DNA of 43,634 bases from Ruminococcus sp. (GCA_017470535.1 JAFUYP010000018.1:1-43634), one strand, 5' to 3'. Positions 17,277-26,530 are shown, counted from the first letter of the stretch. The notes: generated by a model not told the origin, from the letters alone. A program made the numbers and translations.

Positions 17277-17576
17277 ATGGATATAAAACTTGTAGACAGA
17301 GGTGACACAGGAGAACTGCTGCTCAGCGGCAGGCTCGATGCTACAAATTTCAAAGAGGTCGAGGTGCTGTTTATGCAGATGGCTGACCGCTTTGTGAACC
17401 TGACACTTGATATGAAGGATCTTAAATTTGTGTCAAGCGCAGGTCTGCGCTCACTGCTCAAGCTCTATATGAAGATACACGCCAGGGGCGGAGAGCTGCG
17501 TGCTGTGAATGCAGCACCACACATCATAGAAGTATTTGAAATGACAGGATTTGCGGAGATGTTAAATATCAGATGA
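17277..17576 (+). CDS. STAS-domain anti-sigma factor antagonist
   Basis: The 99-residue product is a single STAS domain of the SpoIIAA/RsbV type: GELLLSGRLDATNF, then LDMKDLKFVSSAGLRSLL, ending HIIEVFEMTGFAEML. Ser54 in VSSAGLR aligns with the serine phosphorylated by anti-sigma kinases in this family. The dephosphorylated form normally binds and removes the anti-sigma factor. The start is 2 bp past the VirB4 stop and the stop overlaps the next start (ATGA), so it belongs to the operon. The PP2C phosphatase at 24052 is the obvious partner; the kinase is missing from the window. Confidence 0.88.
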   Translation: MDIKLVDRGDTGELLLSGRLDATNFKEVEVLFMQMADRFVNLTLDMKDLKFVSSAGLRSLLKLYMKIHARGGELRAVNAAPHIIEVFEMTGFAEMLNIR

Positions 17577-20500
17577 TAAACATGAGAGCTTTCGTAAAAA
17601 CAGCAGCAAGAAGAATATTTGCCATGGCACTTGCAATGTCAATGATGCCGGGCGTGCTGCTCACAGAAGATGTACTGGCTGCCGCACAGTCTGCACAGTC
17701 CGAAGCGGCTCAGCAAAAGACTGCCGTTACCCAAAATGGTGAGACGCTCGGTACACAGGCTGAGTCGGCAGTGAATTGGGTCGAGACCGGTGTTGACGGC
17801 AGCGAGGATCCTACACTTGATCCTCTGCCGCCTGAGCTGTTTGCGCCCCAGAGCGGCGATAATATCTCACAAGTTGATGATAAACTCTATACACTGACCG
17901 TTGCAACAGGTGTGAAGGCGGGCAGCAGTGTGGAGTACTTTGCTGTGCGCTATAAGGATGACGACGGTGTAGCCCAGACTAAGTATATCTTCCCGAAGAC
18001 TCATTCATATCAGGCAACGTTTGATTATTATGATAAATTTCTCAATAACAGCGGTTCGGCTGCCAGGCATTTCACCGATACTGCTTCGGGCAATAGTATA
18101 AACTTCAACAGCCGGGAAATGGAGAGCATAAACGAAAAAAAGGATACTATACTGACAGACTTCGGTTATTCAAGGAATAAAGAAAACAGCGCCACTGCAC
18201 TAAAATCGTGGAGCGTAGATGAGTTTTTCTTCAGAGCTGAAAACGGTCTGTCGGAAGTCACAGGTATCGAGGCGTTTATCTCAAAGGGCTCATGGACTAT
18301 ACAGGGCGTCACTGTCAGCCAGGTGACTGAGATAGGCGGCAGATGTGAGTACGGATTCTATTCGGGACAGTATTTCCTGGCACTCGGCAAGAAGAGGATC
18401 TCTGAGCTTAAAGGCAAGCAGAGCGGAGCCGCAACTATAAATGCGAAGAATGATACACTTGTAAATGTCGGCGGTAAGGGCTCGGCATTCTTCTCGTTGT
18501 CTAAACCTAATGAAAAGAAGGCTGTTTCGAGCAGCTCGCAGAGCCACCTGTATTCTTTCAGATTTGATTTTGCGGATAAGGAAGGCGCAGGTATCGAATC
18601 GCTGCTCAAAAAAACTATCAAGAAAAATGATGACCCTATCGGCGAAGGCGTTGATGAATCACTTGCAGTCGAGATAGAATATATAGATGTGAACGGCTGG
18701 ACAAGAAGTATCACTATGCCTGTGCTTCTGTCAGTGTTGGGGCAGTATAAGCTGGCAAATGACTCTGTAAGAACTGTCGGCATTGCCCAGAGCGGAGATA
18801 CCATCGCATTTACAGGCTGCCTGCCGGAGTTTTCAAGCCTTGCCTCGGCAAGACTGTATGTCGGCAAGACTGCACTTGACAAGCTGAAAAAGACCGCAGG
18901 TCTTGAATATACCAAAGCTATAAGCAAGCGTATCTCAAATAACCCGACGCAGTATTCGGATGATGACATATCGCTCTCGGGGTTCTCTGTATATGAGGGT
19001 ACCTGCCGTATGTCAAATACCGGCGACGGAACGGATATTGTTACAGGAGAGTACCTTAAAAGCTATTCGTATGGCTATACCTTCTCGAGTGCAGATCCGC
19101 TGTCGTACTTTACTACAACAAAGGCGGACGGATATAAGATAAATGTAAATACCTCCGATAAACTGGAGATAAAGAAATTCAAAACAGGCGATAAGATCAT
19201 CGGTGCAAGCGGTGTGTCAGGTGATTTCCTGATAGCTCTGAGAACTGATGACAAGAAAAATGCAGGCACTGACGGCAGGATAAGCGTAAGACTAAAATAT
19301 CAGGACACGCAGGGTAAGAACAAGCAGTCAAAAATGTTAGATACCAAGGCGATGTCAGGGGACTTTTACGGCGGCTGGAGCAATACAAAAGGCACAGTCA
19401 ACGATTTCGGCTATACATATGGCGTATCGCCCGGTAATACACTTGAAATACCGGTAACACTTGATGATGTGCTTACTATAACGAGCCTGGATATTACTCT
19501 TGAGAGAGGCGCTGATGAATGGTCGTGCGGCGGCGTGGCTGTCTATACGCTTGATAAGATAGGTAAAAAGCGTATCTATGCGCAGGATATTTCCGCAAAC
19601 GGCGATAGCTCTGAGTACCGCATCGTAAGAACGCTCGACAAGACTCTGCTTCCGCCATTCCCGCTGGCGGTAGACAGATTGATACAGGGCGGCGATGATT
19701 ATGACTTCCCGGTAGGCAAGGGCGTAGTCGTTGACAATAATGAGATAGATTATAACTCTATGCGTTATGCTATGACATATCAGCAGACAAAGCTAAACCT
19801 CGGGTTCATTAAGAAAAAGAAGATCTACGACATTGCAGTCAGGGTCGCTGATGATGCCCGTACTGCGAATGATAACGGTGACTCAGGCTCTGTAAATAAA
19901 TTCTACTTCCAGCTTGTGTTCAAAAACGGCAGCAGTGCATTCGTGCTTGCGAACCAGCAGCTGTCGGCAGACGGCTTCCGTTCAGGCGTTACGGAGAATT
20001 TCTCTATCGCCGTCAACCGTGATTACAGCGATGTAGTGGCTGTAAGAGTTATTCCCGAGGACGTTTCCGAGGACAGCGAGATCTTCGATAAGCTCAATAT
20101 CGACAATATCACGATCACGGAAAATGCAGCAGGCGGCACATCTGTGCAGTATGTTGTAGACCCGGTCGGCTGGATAGATATTGACTACTATGATTCTGCT
20201 GAGGACAAATCGGTAAAGGGAAGAAGCGGCAGAACGATGCTTGAGCTTTCCAAGAGATATAATGTTTCGTATAAGAAGAACGTAGTAAACCTCGAGTGCG
20301 AGATAACAGCTCAGCCGTGGGATAGTACCTATGAGGATCTTCAGGCGAGCGTTTCCTGTGAGGTCGAGTATATTGATACTAACGATCAGCCGCAGACAAT
20401 ATCGTTTGATCTTATAAAGCGTCTGTATGAGTATATGAACCATACTCCGATAAGCTATGAGATACCAAAGGATTCGGAGTATGCAGAACTATATATGAAT

Positions 20501-22690
20501 ATGAATACAGTGTCCGACCCGAGGTATATGCTAAGACCGAACACGACCGACAGATTCCTTATGCCGGCACTGCCGGATCTTAAAACTATCAAGAGAATGA
20601 CGCTCACGGCGACCAGCAGAACTACAAAGCCGGGCAAGTGGGTCATAGGCGGCGTTTCTATATCCCGTGTCCTCAGTGACAACGGCACACTTTCGCTTAC
20701 CTCTGACGGTGAGTATGAGCGTGATATGGAGCTTGAGGATTTCGTGTCGAATGAAAGCTCTGAATATAAGAACGAGCTGTACCTCCCGGCAGGGATACCT
20801 GAGTCTATCACGATAGATTTCCCGGATAATAAGGTCACATGGAGCGAGGACAGATCATGGACCACGGCGGTCTCCAGAATGCCCGACTCTACTAATGATT
20901 CGCTCAATATCTATGTTTTCCCGAAAGCAGGCATAGATGATATTGAAGGAACGAGCGTAAAGGTCACTGCACAGTATGATATTGCGTATTCAAAGGTGCT
21001 TCAGGTCAAGAAGAGCAATATGAAGATATACGGCAGCGGTACAGCCGACTCAATGTATTATCTTATCGGAATGAGTGCGAGCGGTATCCAGAACCTCTCT
21101 GCGATAGGCATACAATGCAGAAAATCATCTATCGTATTTGACTATGCACTTGTAGAGCACGTCAGAGACGGTGTTGTCATGAATACATATTACTTTAATC
21201 TTGGCAATTCGTCAGCGGTGCTGGGACTGAGTGCCAAGCCTGACAGCTCAACGCCTGTATATCAGCCCAATCATCAGAAGCTGATGCTATCGTTTGGCGA
21301 AAGCACAAAGGAAATGACTCTCTTTACAAAGGATAATGATAATAATATCGCAGTAGCTATCAAGTACCGCTCGGCACTTGACAAGAGCAAGAATGAGTAT
21401 TATTCGCCTTATGTATATCTTACAGATGCAGGCATCAATAAGGTGTCACCCGGCTTGTTTGCGGAGATACCGTTTGATATACCGTATGTGCGTGAGATAA
21501 CGGGGTACAAGATAATATCCTTCGGTAATATAAAATCAAGCGTCGATATGGCGGCGGTGGAGAATTATGACTATTCGGAAAAGAACACCGACGAGGACGG
21601 AAACGCCGTTTATGAAGGTCTGACGCTCAAAAAGGCATACAGTATAAACAAGTCGGTCGATGTCATCAATATAGTTCAGGAATCCGGCGTTACCAAGAAG
21701 GGTACGACCGGCGCCGGCTCGGTAACACCTGTTACTATGATATTCAAGACTGCAAAGGCGGTCGAGGATAACGATACCGGGGAAGATCTTATCCCGATAA
21801 TTGATGATAACAAGATAGAAGCGACTATCACCTACCGTAACGATTCAAACGGCAAGGAGACCAAGGAGATAAAGGATCTCAGAAAGTATATCCAGAATGA
21901 GGACAGCAAGCAGTTTATCCCCGGAAAGCCGGTAACTACCAAGTTCTTCCTCCATGACTTTGAGAAGATCGAATCTATAACACTTAACCCGAAGAATGCT
22001 GATGGCAACGCTGTATGGGCTCTTGAAAGCATCGACGGCAATATAGCGAGCCGTATGATAAATTCTGAGATAAACCAGAGCAGTAAGGGTACGACAATAT
22101 CCTTGAAGGACGTGAAGCTCACCACAACGGTGCAGGCTGACGGTGAGTATCTGGGCGGTGTAACCGACCATGAAATGGGTATAACTCTTACAGGCGGAAA
22201 GAGCGCTATATTCGTGCCGACCGTCAAGGGCGATGAAAGTGGATTTGATGTCAAGGCAACATGGAAGGTCAACGATACGGAATCTGATGTCACTACCAAG
22301 ACGCTGACCTACGCTGCAGACGGCAGAGTAAGGTTTGAAGCGCCGGTAAATAACAGCGCAGTGCCTGATGTTTATGTGGTGACTTTCTCGGCGAAGGATA
22401 ATCCGTATATTCGGGACGTAATAACGATAACTGTACCTGTTAAGGAGCAGGCTGCCCGGTCGGGCGGTCAGACTGCCGGTGCAGCTGACGGCAGCTCCAC
22501 TTCAGACAGTACAAAAACAATTGATGCTCCCGCCGCAGACAGCAAGTCAGCAGCAGACAGCAAGACTGATGACAGTAAAGCATCGGACGAAAGTGAGGCT
22601 GCGGCTGACAGCACAGACAGTACCGACAGCAGCGACTCAAATATCATAGATGAGCCTGCCTCAGTAAATGCCGGCGAAGAATCAGAATAA
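17573..22690 (+). CDS. Giant secreted repeat protein (1705 residues) of the secretion locus
   Basis: The protein opens with a basic, hydrophobic signal peptide and probable cleavage after VLA or LAA near residue 37. The start may be the ATG at 17573 or the one at 17582. It has no other membrane helix and no LPXTG motif. It appears to be built from divergent beta-sandwich units. Each has a strand like VEIEYIDVNGW or VSCEVEYIDTNDQP and, later, a W-x-[ILC]-x-[GS]-[VI] strand (GSWTIQGVTV, DEWSCGGVAV, GKWVIGGVSI, AVWALESIDG), a pattern that recalls PLAT or CBM-like domains. The last ~70 residues are Ser/Asp/Ala-rich and disordered. I know no named family. It may be the surface-exposed effector, adhesin or wall-spanning part of the machine. 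Confidence 0.78.
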   Translation: MINMRAFVKTAARRIFAMALAMSMMPGVLLTEDVLAAAQSAQSEAAQQKTAVTQNGETLGTQAESAVNWVETGVDGSEDPTLDPLPPELFAPQSGDNISQVDDKLYTLTVATGVKAGSSVEYFAVRYKDDDGVAQTKYIFPKTHSYQATFDYYDKFLNNSGSAARHFTDTASGNSINFNSREMESINEKKDTILTDFGYSRNKENSATALKSWSVDEFFFRAENGLSEVTGIEAFISKGSWTIQGVTVSQVTEIGGRCEYGFYSGQYFLALGKKRISELKGKQSGAATINAKNDTLVNVGGKGSAFFSLSKPNEKKAVSSSSQSHLYSFRFDFADKEGAGIESLLKKTIKKNDDPIGEGVDESLAVEIEYIDVNGWTRSITMPVLLSVLGQYKLANDSVRTVGIAQSGDTIAFTGCLPEFSSLASARLYVGKTALDKLKKTAGLEYTKAISKRISNNPTQYSDDDISLSGFSVYEGTCRMSNTGDGTDIVTGEYLKSYSYGYTFSSADPLSYFTTTKADGYKINVNTSDKLEIKKFKTGDKIIGASGVSGDFLIALRTDDKKNAGTDGRISVRLKYQDTQGKNKQSKMLDTKAMSGDFYGGWSNTKGTVNDFGYTYGVSPGNTLEIPVTLDDVLTITSLDITLERGADEWSCGGVAVYTLDKIGKKRIYAQDISANGDSSEYRIVRTLDKTLLPPFPLAVDRLIQGGDDYDFPVGKGVVVDNNEIDYNSMRYAMTYQQTKLNLGFIKKKKIYDIAVRVADDARTANDNGDSGSVNKFYFQLVFKNGSSAFVLANQQLSADGFRSGVTENFSIAVNRDYSDVVAVRVIPEDVSEDSEIFDKLNIDNITITENAAGGTSVQYVVDPVGWIDIDYYDSAEDKSVKGRSGRTMLELSKRYNVSYKKNVVNLECEITAQPWDSTYEDLQASVSCEVEYIDTNDQPQTISFDLIKRLYEYMNHTPISYEIPKDSEYAELYMNMNTVSDPRYMLRPNTTDRFLMPALPDLKTIKRMTLTATSRTTKPGKWVIGGVSISRVLSDNGTLSLTSDGEYERDMELEDFVSNESSEYKNELYLPAGIPESITIDFPDNKVTWSEDRSWTTAVSRMPDSTNDSLNIYVFPKAGIDDIEGTSVKVTAQYDIAYSKVLQVKKSNMKIYGSGTADSMYYLIGMSASGIQNLSAIGIQCRKSSIVFDYALVEHVRDGVVMNTYYFNLGNSSAVLGLSAKPDSSTPVYQPNHQKLMLSFGESTKEMTLFTKDNDNNIAVAIKYRSALDKSKNEYYSPYVYLTDAGINKVSPGLFAEIPFDIPYVREITGYKIISFGNIKSSVDMAAVENYDYSEKNTDEDGNAVYEGLTLKKAYSINKSVDVINIVQESGVTKKGTTGAGSVTPVTMIFKTAKAVEDNDTGEDLIPIIDDNKIEATITYRNDSNGKETKEIKDLRKYIQNEDSKQFIPGKPVTTKFFLHDFEKIESITLNPKNADGNAVWALESIDGNIASRMINSEINQSSKGTTISLKDVKLTTTVQADGEYLGGVTDHEMGITLTGGKSAIFVPTVKGDESGFDVKATWKVNDTESDVTTKTLTYAADGRVRFEAPVNNSAVPDVYVVTFSAKDNPYIRDVITITVPVKEQAARSGGQTAGAADGSSTSDSTKTIDAPAADSKSAADSKTDDSKASDESEAAADSTDSTDSSDSNIIDEPASVNAGEESE

Positions 22691-22713
22691 AATTTATATC
22701 AGGGAATTAGAAT

Positions 22714-23553
22714 ATGTACGATTTCTTGCTTTTTGTAAAAAAACACAGGGTAATATCGGGCGTGATACTCGGGCTTGTATGTGTGGGTCTTGTCATATGC
22801 TTGTATTTGCTTTCAAAAAGTCCTCAAAAGCTCGCAAGCGAAAGTGGAGAGGAAACTGATGAGGCGACGATAAGCAGCTATTTTGAGAATACCGATTATC
22901 CTGTCACAGTGGAAAGCACAGACCGGGCACTCGATATATCGCTTGACGGCTCGGCAAGCGCTGACCTTAAATGGGAGTATACAGTCAATGATGACAGTAT
23001 CACCTATATTGAAGAAAACAGCGGCGAGAGCGAGGGAAAGCTCGATATTACGGTAAAGCCCAGGTCTATCGGCTATGCAAAATATACCTTCAAACGCTCG
23101 GGAGATGCATATGATGCGGCGATAATATATGTCAATACCGTAGTATGGGAGAATAATGACGGCACTCTTAATATAAGACTTTCTGATATTTCTCAGGGCA
23201 GGATCTCCGGTATGGTAGGGGCATCTGATACAGAGTATCCGTATATAGTCAGCGGCAACACGGTGATCTTGCAAAACCACGGTGACTGGGAGCTGACCGC
23301 TGATGTCCCGGAGGGTATCCCCGAGAGCGTTTACAGTATCATCAAGTTTACAGACGATGAGGGCAGAACAGGTTTCTCGGTGAGTATGGATGTGTCTGAG
23401 GCGGCGACCAACGATATTGTTGATGAAAGGGTGTATTCGAGCAGGCTGCTTTTAAAGAGCAAGAAGCTCGGTATGGAGCAGCGTTTCACACTTGAAGTCG
23501 ATGAGGATATGGAATGGATGCTCATACCCGTGGAGGCTTCCGATGAAGATTAG
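22714..23553 (+). CDS. Membrane-anchored extracellular beta-rich protein, unknown
   Basis: The 279-residue protein has a short cytoplasmic start (MYDFLLFVKKHRV), one membrane helix (~15-34, ISGVILGLVCVGLVICLYLL) and an outside domain of about 240 residues. That domain is rich in Asp, Ser and Tyr, with beta-type segments such as SADLKWEYTVNDDSITYIEE and GYAKYTFKRSGDAYDAAIIY that suggest Ig- or BACON-like folding. The gene follows the giant protein by 23 bp and overlaps the next gene by 11 bp. I recognise no family. A bitopic protein in this position would suit a VirB8-like or sensor role, but there is no sequence evidence for that. Confidence 0.7.
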   Translation: MYDFLLFVKKHRVISGVILGLVCVGLVICLYLLSKSPQKLASESGEETDEATISSYFENTDYPVTVESTDRALDISLDGSASADLKWEYTVNDDSITYIEENSGESEGKLDITVKPRSIGYAKYTFKRSGDAYDAAIIYVNTVVWENNDGTLNIRLSDISQGRISGMVGASDTEYPYIVSGNTVILQNHGDWELTADVPEGIPESVYSIIKFTDDEGRTGFSVSMDVSEAATNDIVDERVYSSRLLLKSKKLGMEQRFTLEVDEDMEWMLIPVEASDED

Positions 23554-24037
23554 TAGTGAAAGGCTCAGGCGCAAAGAGATAAAGAAGATCCTTCTTGGTA
23601 AGCTCGTCCCGACAGGTGACGGGCGGCTTACCGCAGGAGGTGTAACATGGGTGACGCCGTGGGGCTTTTCCGACGGGTCTATCAGTGTTATTGCATTTGG
23701 TATAGGACGAAAAAGAATAAGATATAAGTCAGTTCTTAAAAACAATAAACAGGTATTGTTTCAGGCGGGCAAGGCAGTGAAGAATATAGGCAACAGCCTG
23801 TATATCCAGACCTCGCCTGATGCTGTTGCCTGCTACATCAGGGGCGGAGTGTTCCGTCCGACGGTGCTGCTTTTAGAGGAGCAGAAAAATAAAGACAAGG
23901 GACAGAATGAATTCGTGCTTTCGGTTTACAGCGGAAGGGCGCTTTTTGCGTTTTTAGCGAGAAACCGAGCGTTAAAGAGCTTTGAAAAGTGTATGGAGGG
24001 CAAGCTGGTACGCAAAAATGCCCCGGATCAAGAGTGA
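23543..24037 (+). CDS. Unknown soluble basic protein of the secretion locus
   Basis: I start this 164-residue gene at the ATG at 23543 that overlaps the end of the previous gene (GATGAAGATTAG); an earlier in-frame ATG at 23492 would overlap it far more. The product is basic (RRKEIKKILLGK, GRKRIRYKSVLKNNKQ) with alternating hydrophobic strands and no signal peptide or membrane segment. It is therefore probably cytoplasmic, between a membrane protein and the phosphatase. I recognise no family or catalytic motif. It might bind the phosphatase or a secretion ATPase, but only its location supports this. Confidence 0.68.
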   Translation: MKISSERLRRKEIKKILLGKLVPTGDGRLTAGGVTWVTPWGFSDGSISVIAFGIGRKRIRYKSVLKNNKQVLFQAGKAVKNIGNSLYIQTSPDAVACYIRGGVFRPTVLLLEEQKNKDKGQNEFVLSVYSGRALFAFLARNRALKSFEKCMEGKLVRKNAPDQE

Positions 24038-24051
24038 GAGGAGTGAGTATA

Positions 24052-25812
24052 ATGGAGAGGAAGAAAAAGACCAGACATGGTAAGCTGATCGCACAGGTCG
24101 GGCTGATAACCTCTGCGATATTTATACTCACTATCAATTTTGTGGCGTATACCATGTATAAAAGCTCGGTAGACGGTTTTCTTGGCGGTCAGCAGACGTC
24201 GATCGAAGACAGACTCAATAATATAGAATTCAGAATATCGTTCCATACAAATCTTGAACAGATGGTGGATTTCTGGATGAATAATCCCAGTATCTCCAGT
24301 CAGTCAACAGAGCCTATCAGACCGGAGGAGTTTGTAGCAGATGTCTGCTATGGTTCTCCCGATCCTTATGAAACGAACTGGCAGAATAATTCATCAGATT
24401 ATGTGAAGAGCTATCTTTCAAAGATCGGTTACAGTTCTGTCAAGAGCGAGCTTGATATGGTTTCCCAGGATTATGATTATGACAGCGTTATGCTGTTAAG
24501 AAATATAGACGATAAGACAGGCTATGTGATCTCTGAATACAAAAAGAATCTCGAGCCTATGCAGCTTGGTGATATATTAGAATATGACCTTGAAGATCAC
24601 CCGGCTCTTAAAGAGGTGATCAACTCAGCTCCGGGGACATCACAGGTCCATTTTGAAAGAGTAGAGAATTTTACAGCAAGCGGTACGCAGTATATCGGAT
24701 ACAAGCCGTATTATTATGAAGACAAGCTGGTAGCGATCATCGCTATAAGCTACAACTGGAGCGCTTTTGAAAGAGAGATACGCTCAAGCATTTTCATAAG
24801 AATGGTGATAGGCGTATGTGCGCTTTTACTTGAAAGTCTTATAATATCGCTGCTGCTTTACAGAAAGGCGATAGTACCTGTAACAAAGATACAGCACAGT
24901 GTAAGAGGGTATATCGAAACCATGGACAGCGCTCAGGTGATAGAGGATATGAGCAAGGTCAAGCAGAAAAATGAATTCGGTGAGCTTAGCGAGGATATTT
25001 CCCGAATGGTGAATGAGATAGACAGGTATACCTCAGACAATATCAAGCTCGCAAAGGAGCAGGAGCGTGTTCTGGCAGAGCTGGAGCTTGCGGCTAAGCT
25101 GCAAAACGACTCGCTGCCAAAGGATTTCCCGGAGAACGACAAGTTCAGCCTGTTCGCATCTATGACACCTGCCAAGGAAGTCGGCGGAGATTTCTATGAT
25201 TTCTTCTTTATTGACAATGACCATATAGGTCTTGTTATGGCAGACGTATCCGACAAGGGCGTGCCGGCGGCAATGTTTATGATGATGTCAAAGAGCCTTA
25301 TCTTCAACTTTGCAATGCGTGGGTACTCGCCTAAGAAAGTGTTTGAAAACGTCAACGAACAGCTGCTTTTGCATAATGATGAGGGTATGTTCGTGACAGT
25401 ATGGTTCGGGATACTTGAGCTTTCAAGCGGTAAGATAGTTGCCGCAAACGCCGGTCATGAATACCCTGTTATAAAGAAGGCTGACGGAAGATTTGAGATG
25501 TTCAAGGAAAAGCACGGATTTATGCTTGGCTGTATGCCGGGAGTAAAATACACCGAATATGAGTTTACCCTTGACAAGGGCGGAGCGCTCTTTGTGTATA
25601 CCGACGGCGTTACCGAGGCGACCGCAAATGACGAGGAGATATTTGATAACGCCAGACTTATTTCGGCTCTGAATACAGAGCCTGACGCAGAGCCTGAGCA
25701 GATACTCAAAAATGTAAGTGCTGCGGTCGATGATTTTATAGGCGATGTACCGCAGTTTGACGACCTGACGATGATGGCTGTCAAGATGAAAGATGATGAG
25801 AGGAAAGTCTGA
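24052..25812 (+). CDS. Membrane sensor PP2C-type serine phosphatase (RsbU/SpoIIE family) with HAMP
   Basis: The ATG at 24052 follows GAGAGGAGTGAGTATA. The 586-residue protein has helices at ~15-37 and ~247-270 bounding a ~210-residue extracellular sensor. A HAMP-like linker (~271-330) and a coiled coil (LAKEQERVLAELELAAKLQN) follow, then the phosphatase domain. Metal and catalytic motifs are intact: GGDFYD (378-383), ADVSDKG (397-403), NAGHEYP, YTDG (516-519) and FDDLTM (569-574). By family, it dephosphorylates a STAS antagonist in response to an outside signal, releasing a sigma or other partner. The STAS protein at 17277 is the likely substrate. It overlaps the next gene by 1 bp. Confidence 0.92.
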   Translation: MERKKKTRHGKLIAQVGLITSAIFILTINFVAYTMYKSSVDGFLGGQQTSIEDRLNNIEFRISFHTNLEQMVDFWMNNPSISSQSTEPIRPEEFVADVCYGSPDPYETNWQNNSSDYVKSYLSKIGYSSVKSELDMVSQDYDYDSVMLLRNIDDKTGYVISEYKKNLEPMQLGDILEYDLEDHPALKEVINSAPGTSQVHFERVENFTASGTQYIGYKPYYYEDKLVAIIAISYNWSAFEREIRSSIFIRMVIGVCALLLESLIISLLLYRKAIVPVTKIQHSVRGYIETMDSAQVIEDMSKVKQKNEFGELSEDISRMVNEIDRYTSDNIKLAKEQERVLAELELAAKLQNDSLPKDFPENDKFSLFASMTPAKEVGGDFYDFFFIDNDHIGLVMADVSDKGVPAAMFMMMSKSLIFNFAMRGYSPKKVFENVNEQLLLHNDEGMFVTVWFGILELSSGKIVAANAGHEYPVIKKADGRFEMFKEKHGFMLGCMPGVKYTEYEFTLDKGGALFVYTDGVTEATANDEEIFDNARLISALNTEPDAEPEQILKNVSAAVDDFIGDVPQFDDLTMMAVKMKDDERKV

Positions 25813-26501
25813 TGAAGCTACTGTTTATCCGCCACGGCGAACCGGATTATGAAAAAGATTGCCTGACTGAAAACGGCAGGGTGCAGGCACAGCTGCTTGC
25901 ACGCAGACTTGAAAGTGAAGAGAAAATAAAGGCAGTTTATATCTCCCCGATGGGAAGAGCGGCGGAAACGGCGCAGGCTTATTTAAAGGGTAAAAATATA
26001 CCCTCAAAAATATGTGACTGGATGCACGAATTTGACGCTAAGGTGTCCGACCCCGACTGGGCTGAACCTGTCCCTGTCTGGGACTTATATCCAAAAAACT
26101 GGACAGAAAATGAAAACTGCTTTGACCGCAAAGCCTTTGCCGATGATGACCCTATAAAGCAAAGCGAAGTGCCGTCAAGATTTGAAGCTGTAAGAAAGGG
26201 TCTTGACGAGGTGCTTGCAGCCAACGGGCTTATAAGAGAAGGGGAAGTGTACATAAAAACGGACGATGCTGATACCACTCTTGCTTTTTTCTGCCACTTC
26301 GGAACGACCTGCGTGATGATAGCGCATCTGCTCAACATCTCGCCGATAATAGCTTTGCAGGGGTTCTCTGCCGAGCCTACGGCGATAGCGACACTTTGTA
26401 CCGACGACCGTTTCGGTGACAGAGTGAATTTCCGTATCCACGGTTTTGGTGACATACATCACCTCGGAAAAATAACCGGCAGCGGTGTAAACTACAAATG
26501 A
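25812..26501 (+). CDS. Histidine phosphatase superfamily protein (phosphoglycerate mutase-like)
   Basis: The 229-residue product has the RHGEP motif (Arg7-His8-Gly9-Glu10) with catalytic His8, the second conserved segment SPMGRAAETAQ and a C-terminal His162 in CHFGTT. It therefore has the full set for the phosphohistidine mechanism. No signal peptide, so it is cytoplasmic. The true substrate cannot be told from sequence; the family includes sugar, nucleotide and protein phosphatases. Its start overlaps the stop of the PP2C gene and it is the last gene before the terminator, so it is transcribed with the secretion locus. Whether it belongs functionally is open. Confidence 0.88.
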   Translation: MKLLFIRHGEPDYEKDCLTENGRVQAQLLARRLESEEKIKAVYISPMGRAAETAQAYLKGKNIPSKICDWMHEFDAKVSDPDWAEPVPVWDLYPKNWTENENCFDRKAFADDDPIKQSEVPSRFEAVRKGLDEVLAANGLIREGEVYIKTDDADTTLAFFCHFGTTCVMIAHLLNISPIIALQGFSAEPTAIATLCTDDRFGDRVNFRIHGFGDIHHLGKITGSGVNYK

Positions 26502-26505
26502 CCTG

Positions 26506-26530
26506 AAAGCCCCGTTTATCGGGGCTTTTG
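26506..26530 (+). terminator. Intrinsic terminator ending the secretion locus
   Basis: A 9-bp perfect stem (AAAGCCCCG / CGGGGCTTT) with loop TTTAT begins four bases after the stop codon at 26501 and runs into TTTTG. It marks the 3' boundary of the ~22-kb transcription unit. The ~130 bp that follow (26531-26659) hold no feature I can support. Confidence 0.88.

Noticed and set aside
4019-26530. Idea that the locus is an integrated conjugative element
   Set aside because: No relaxase, integrase, excisionase, replication gene, att-like direct repeats or tRNA target were seen in the window. Kept open only as a possibility outside the window.
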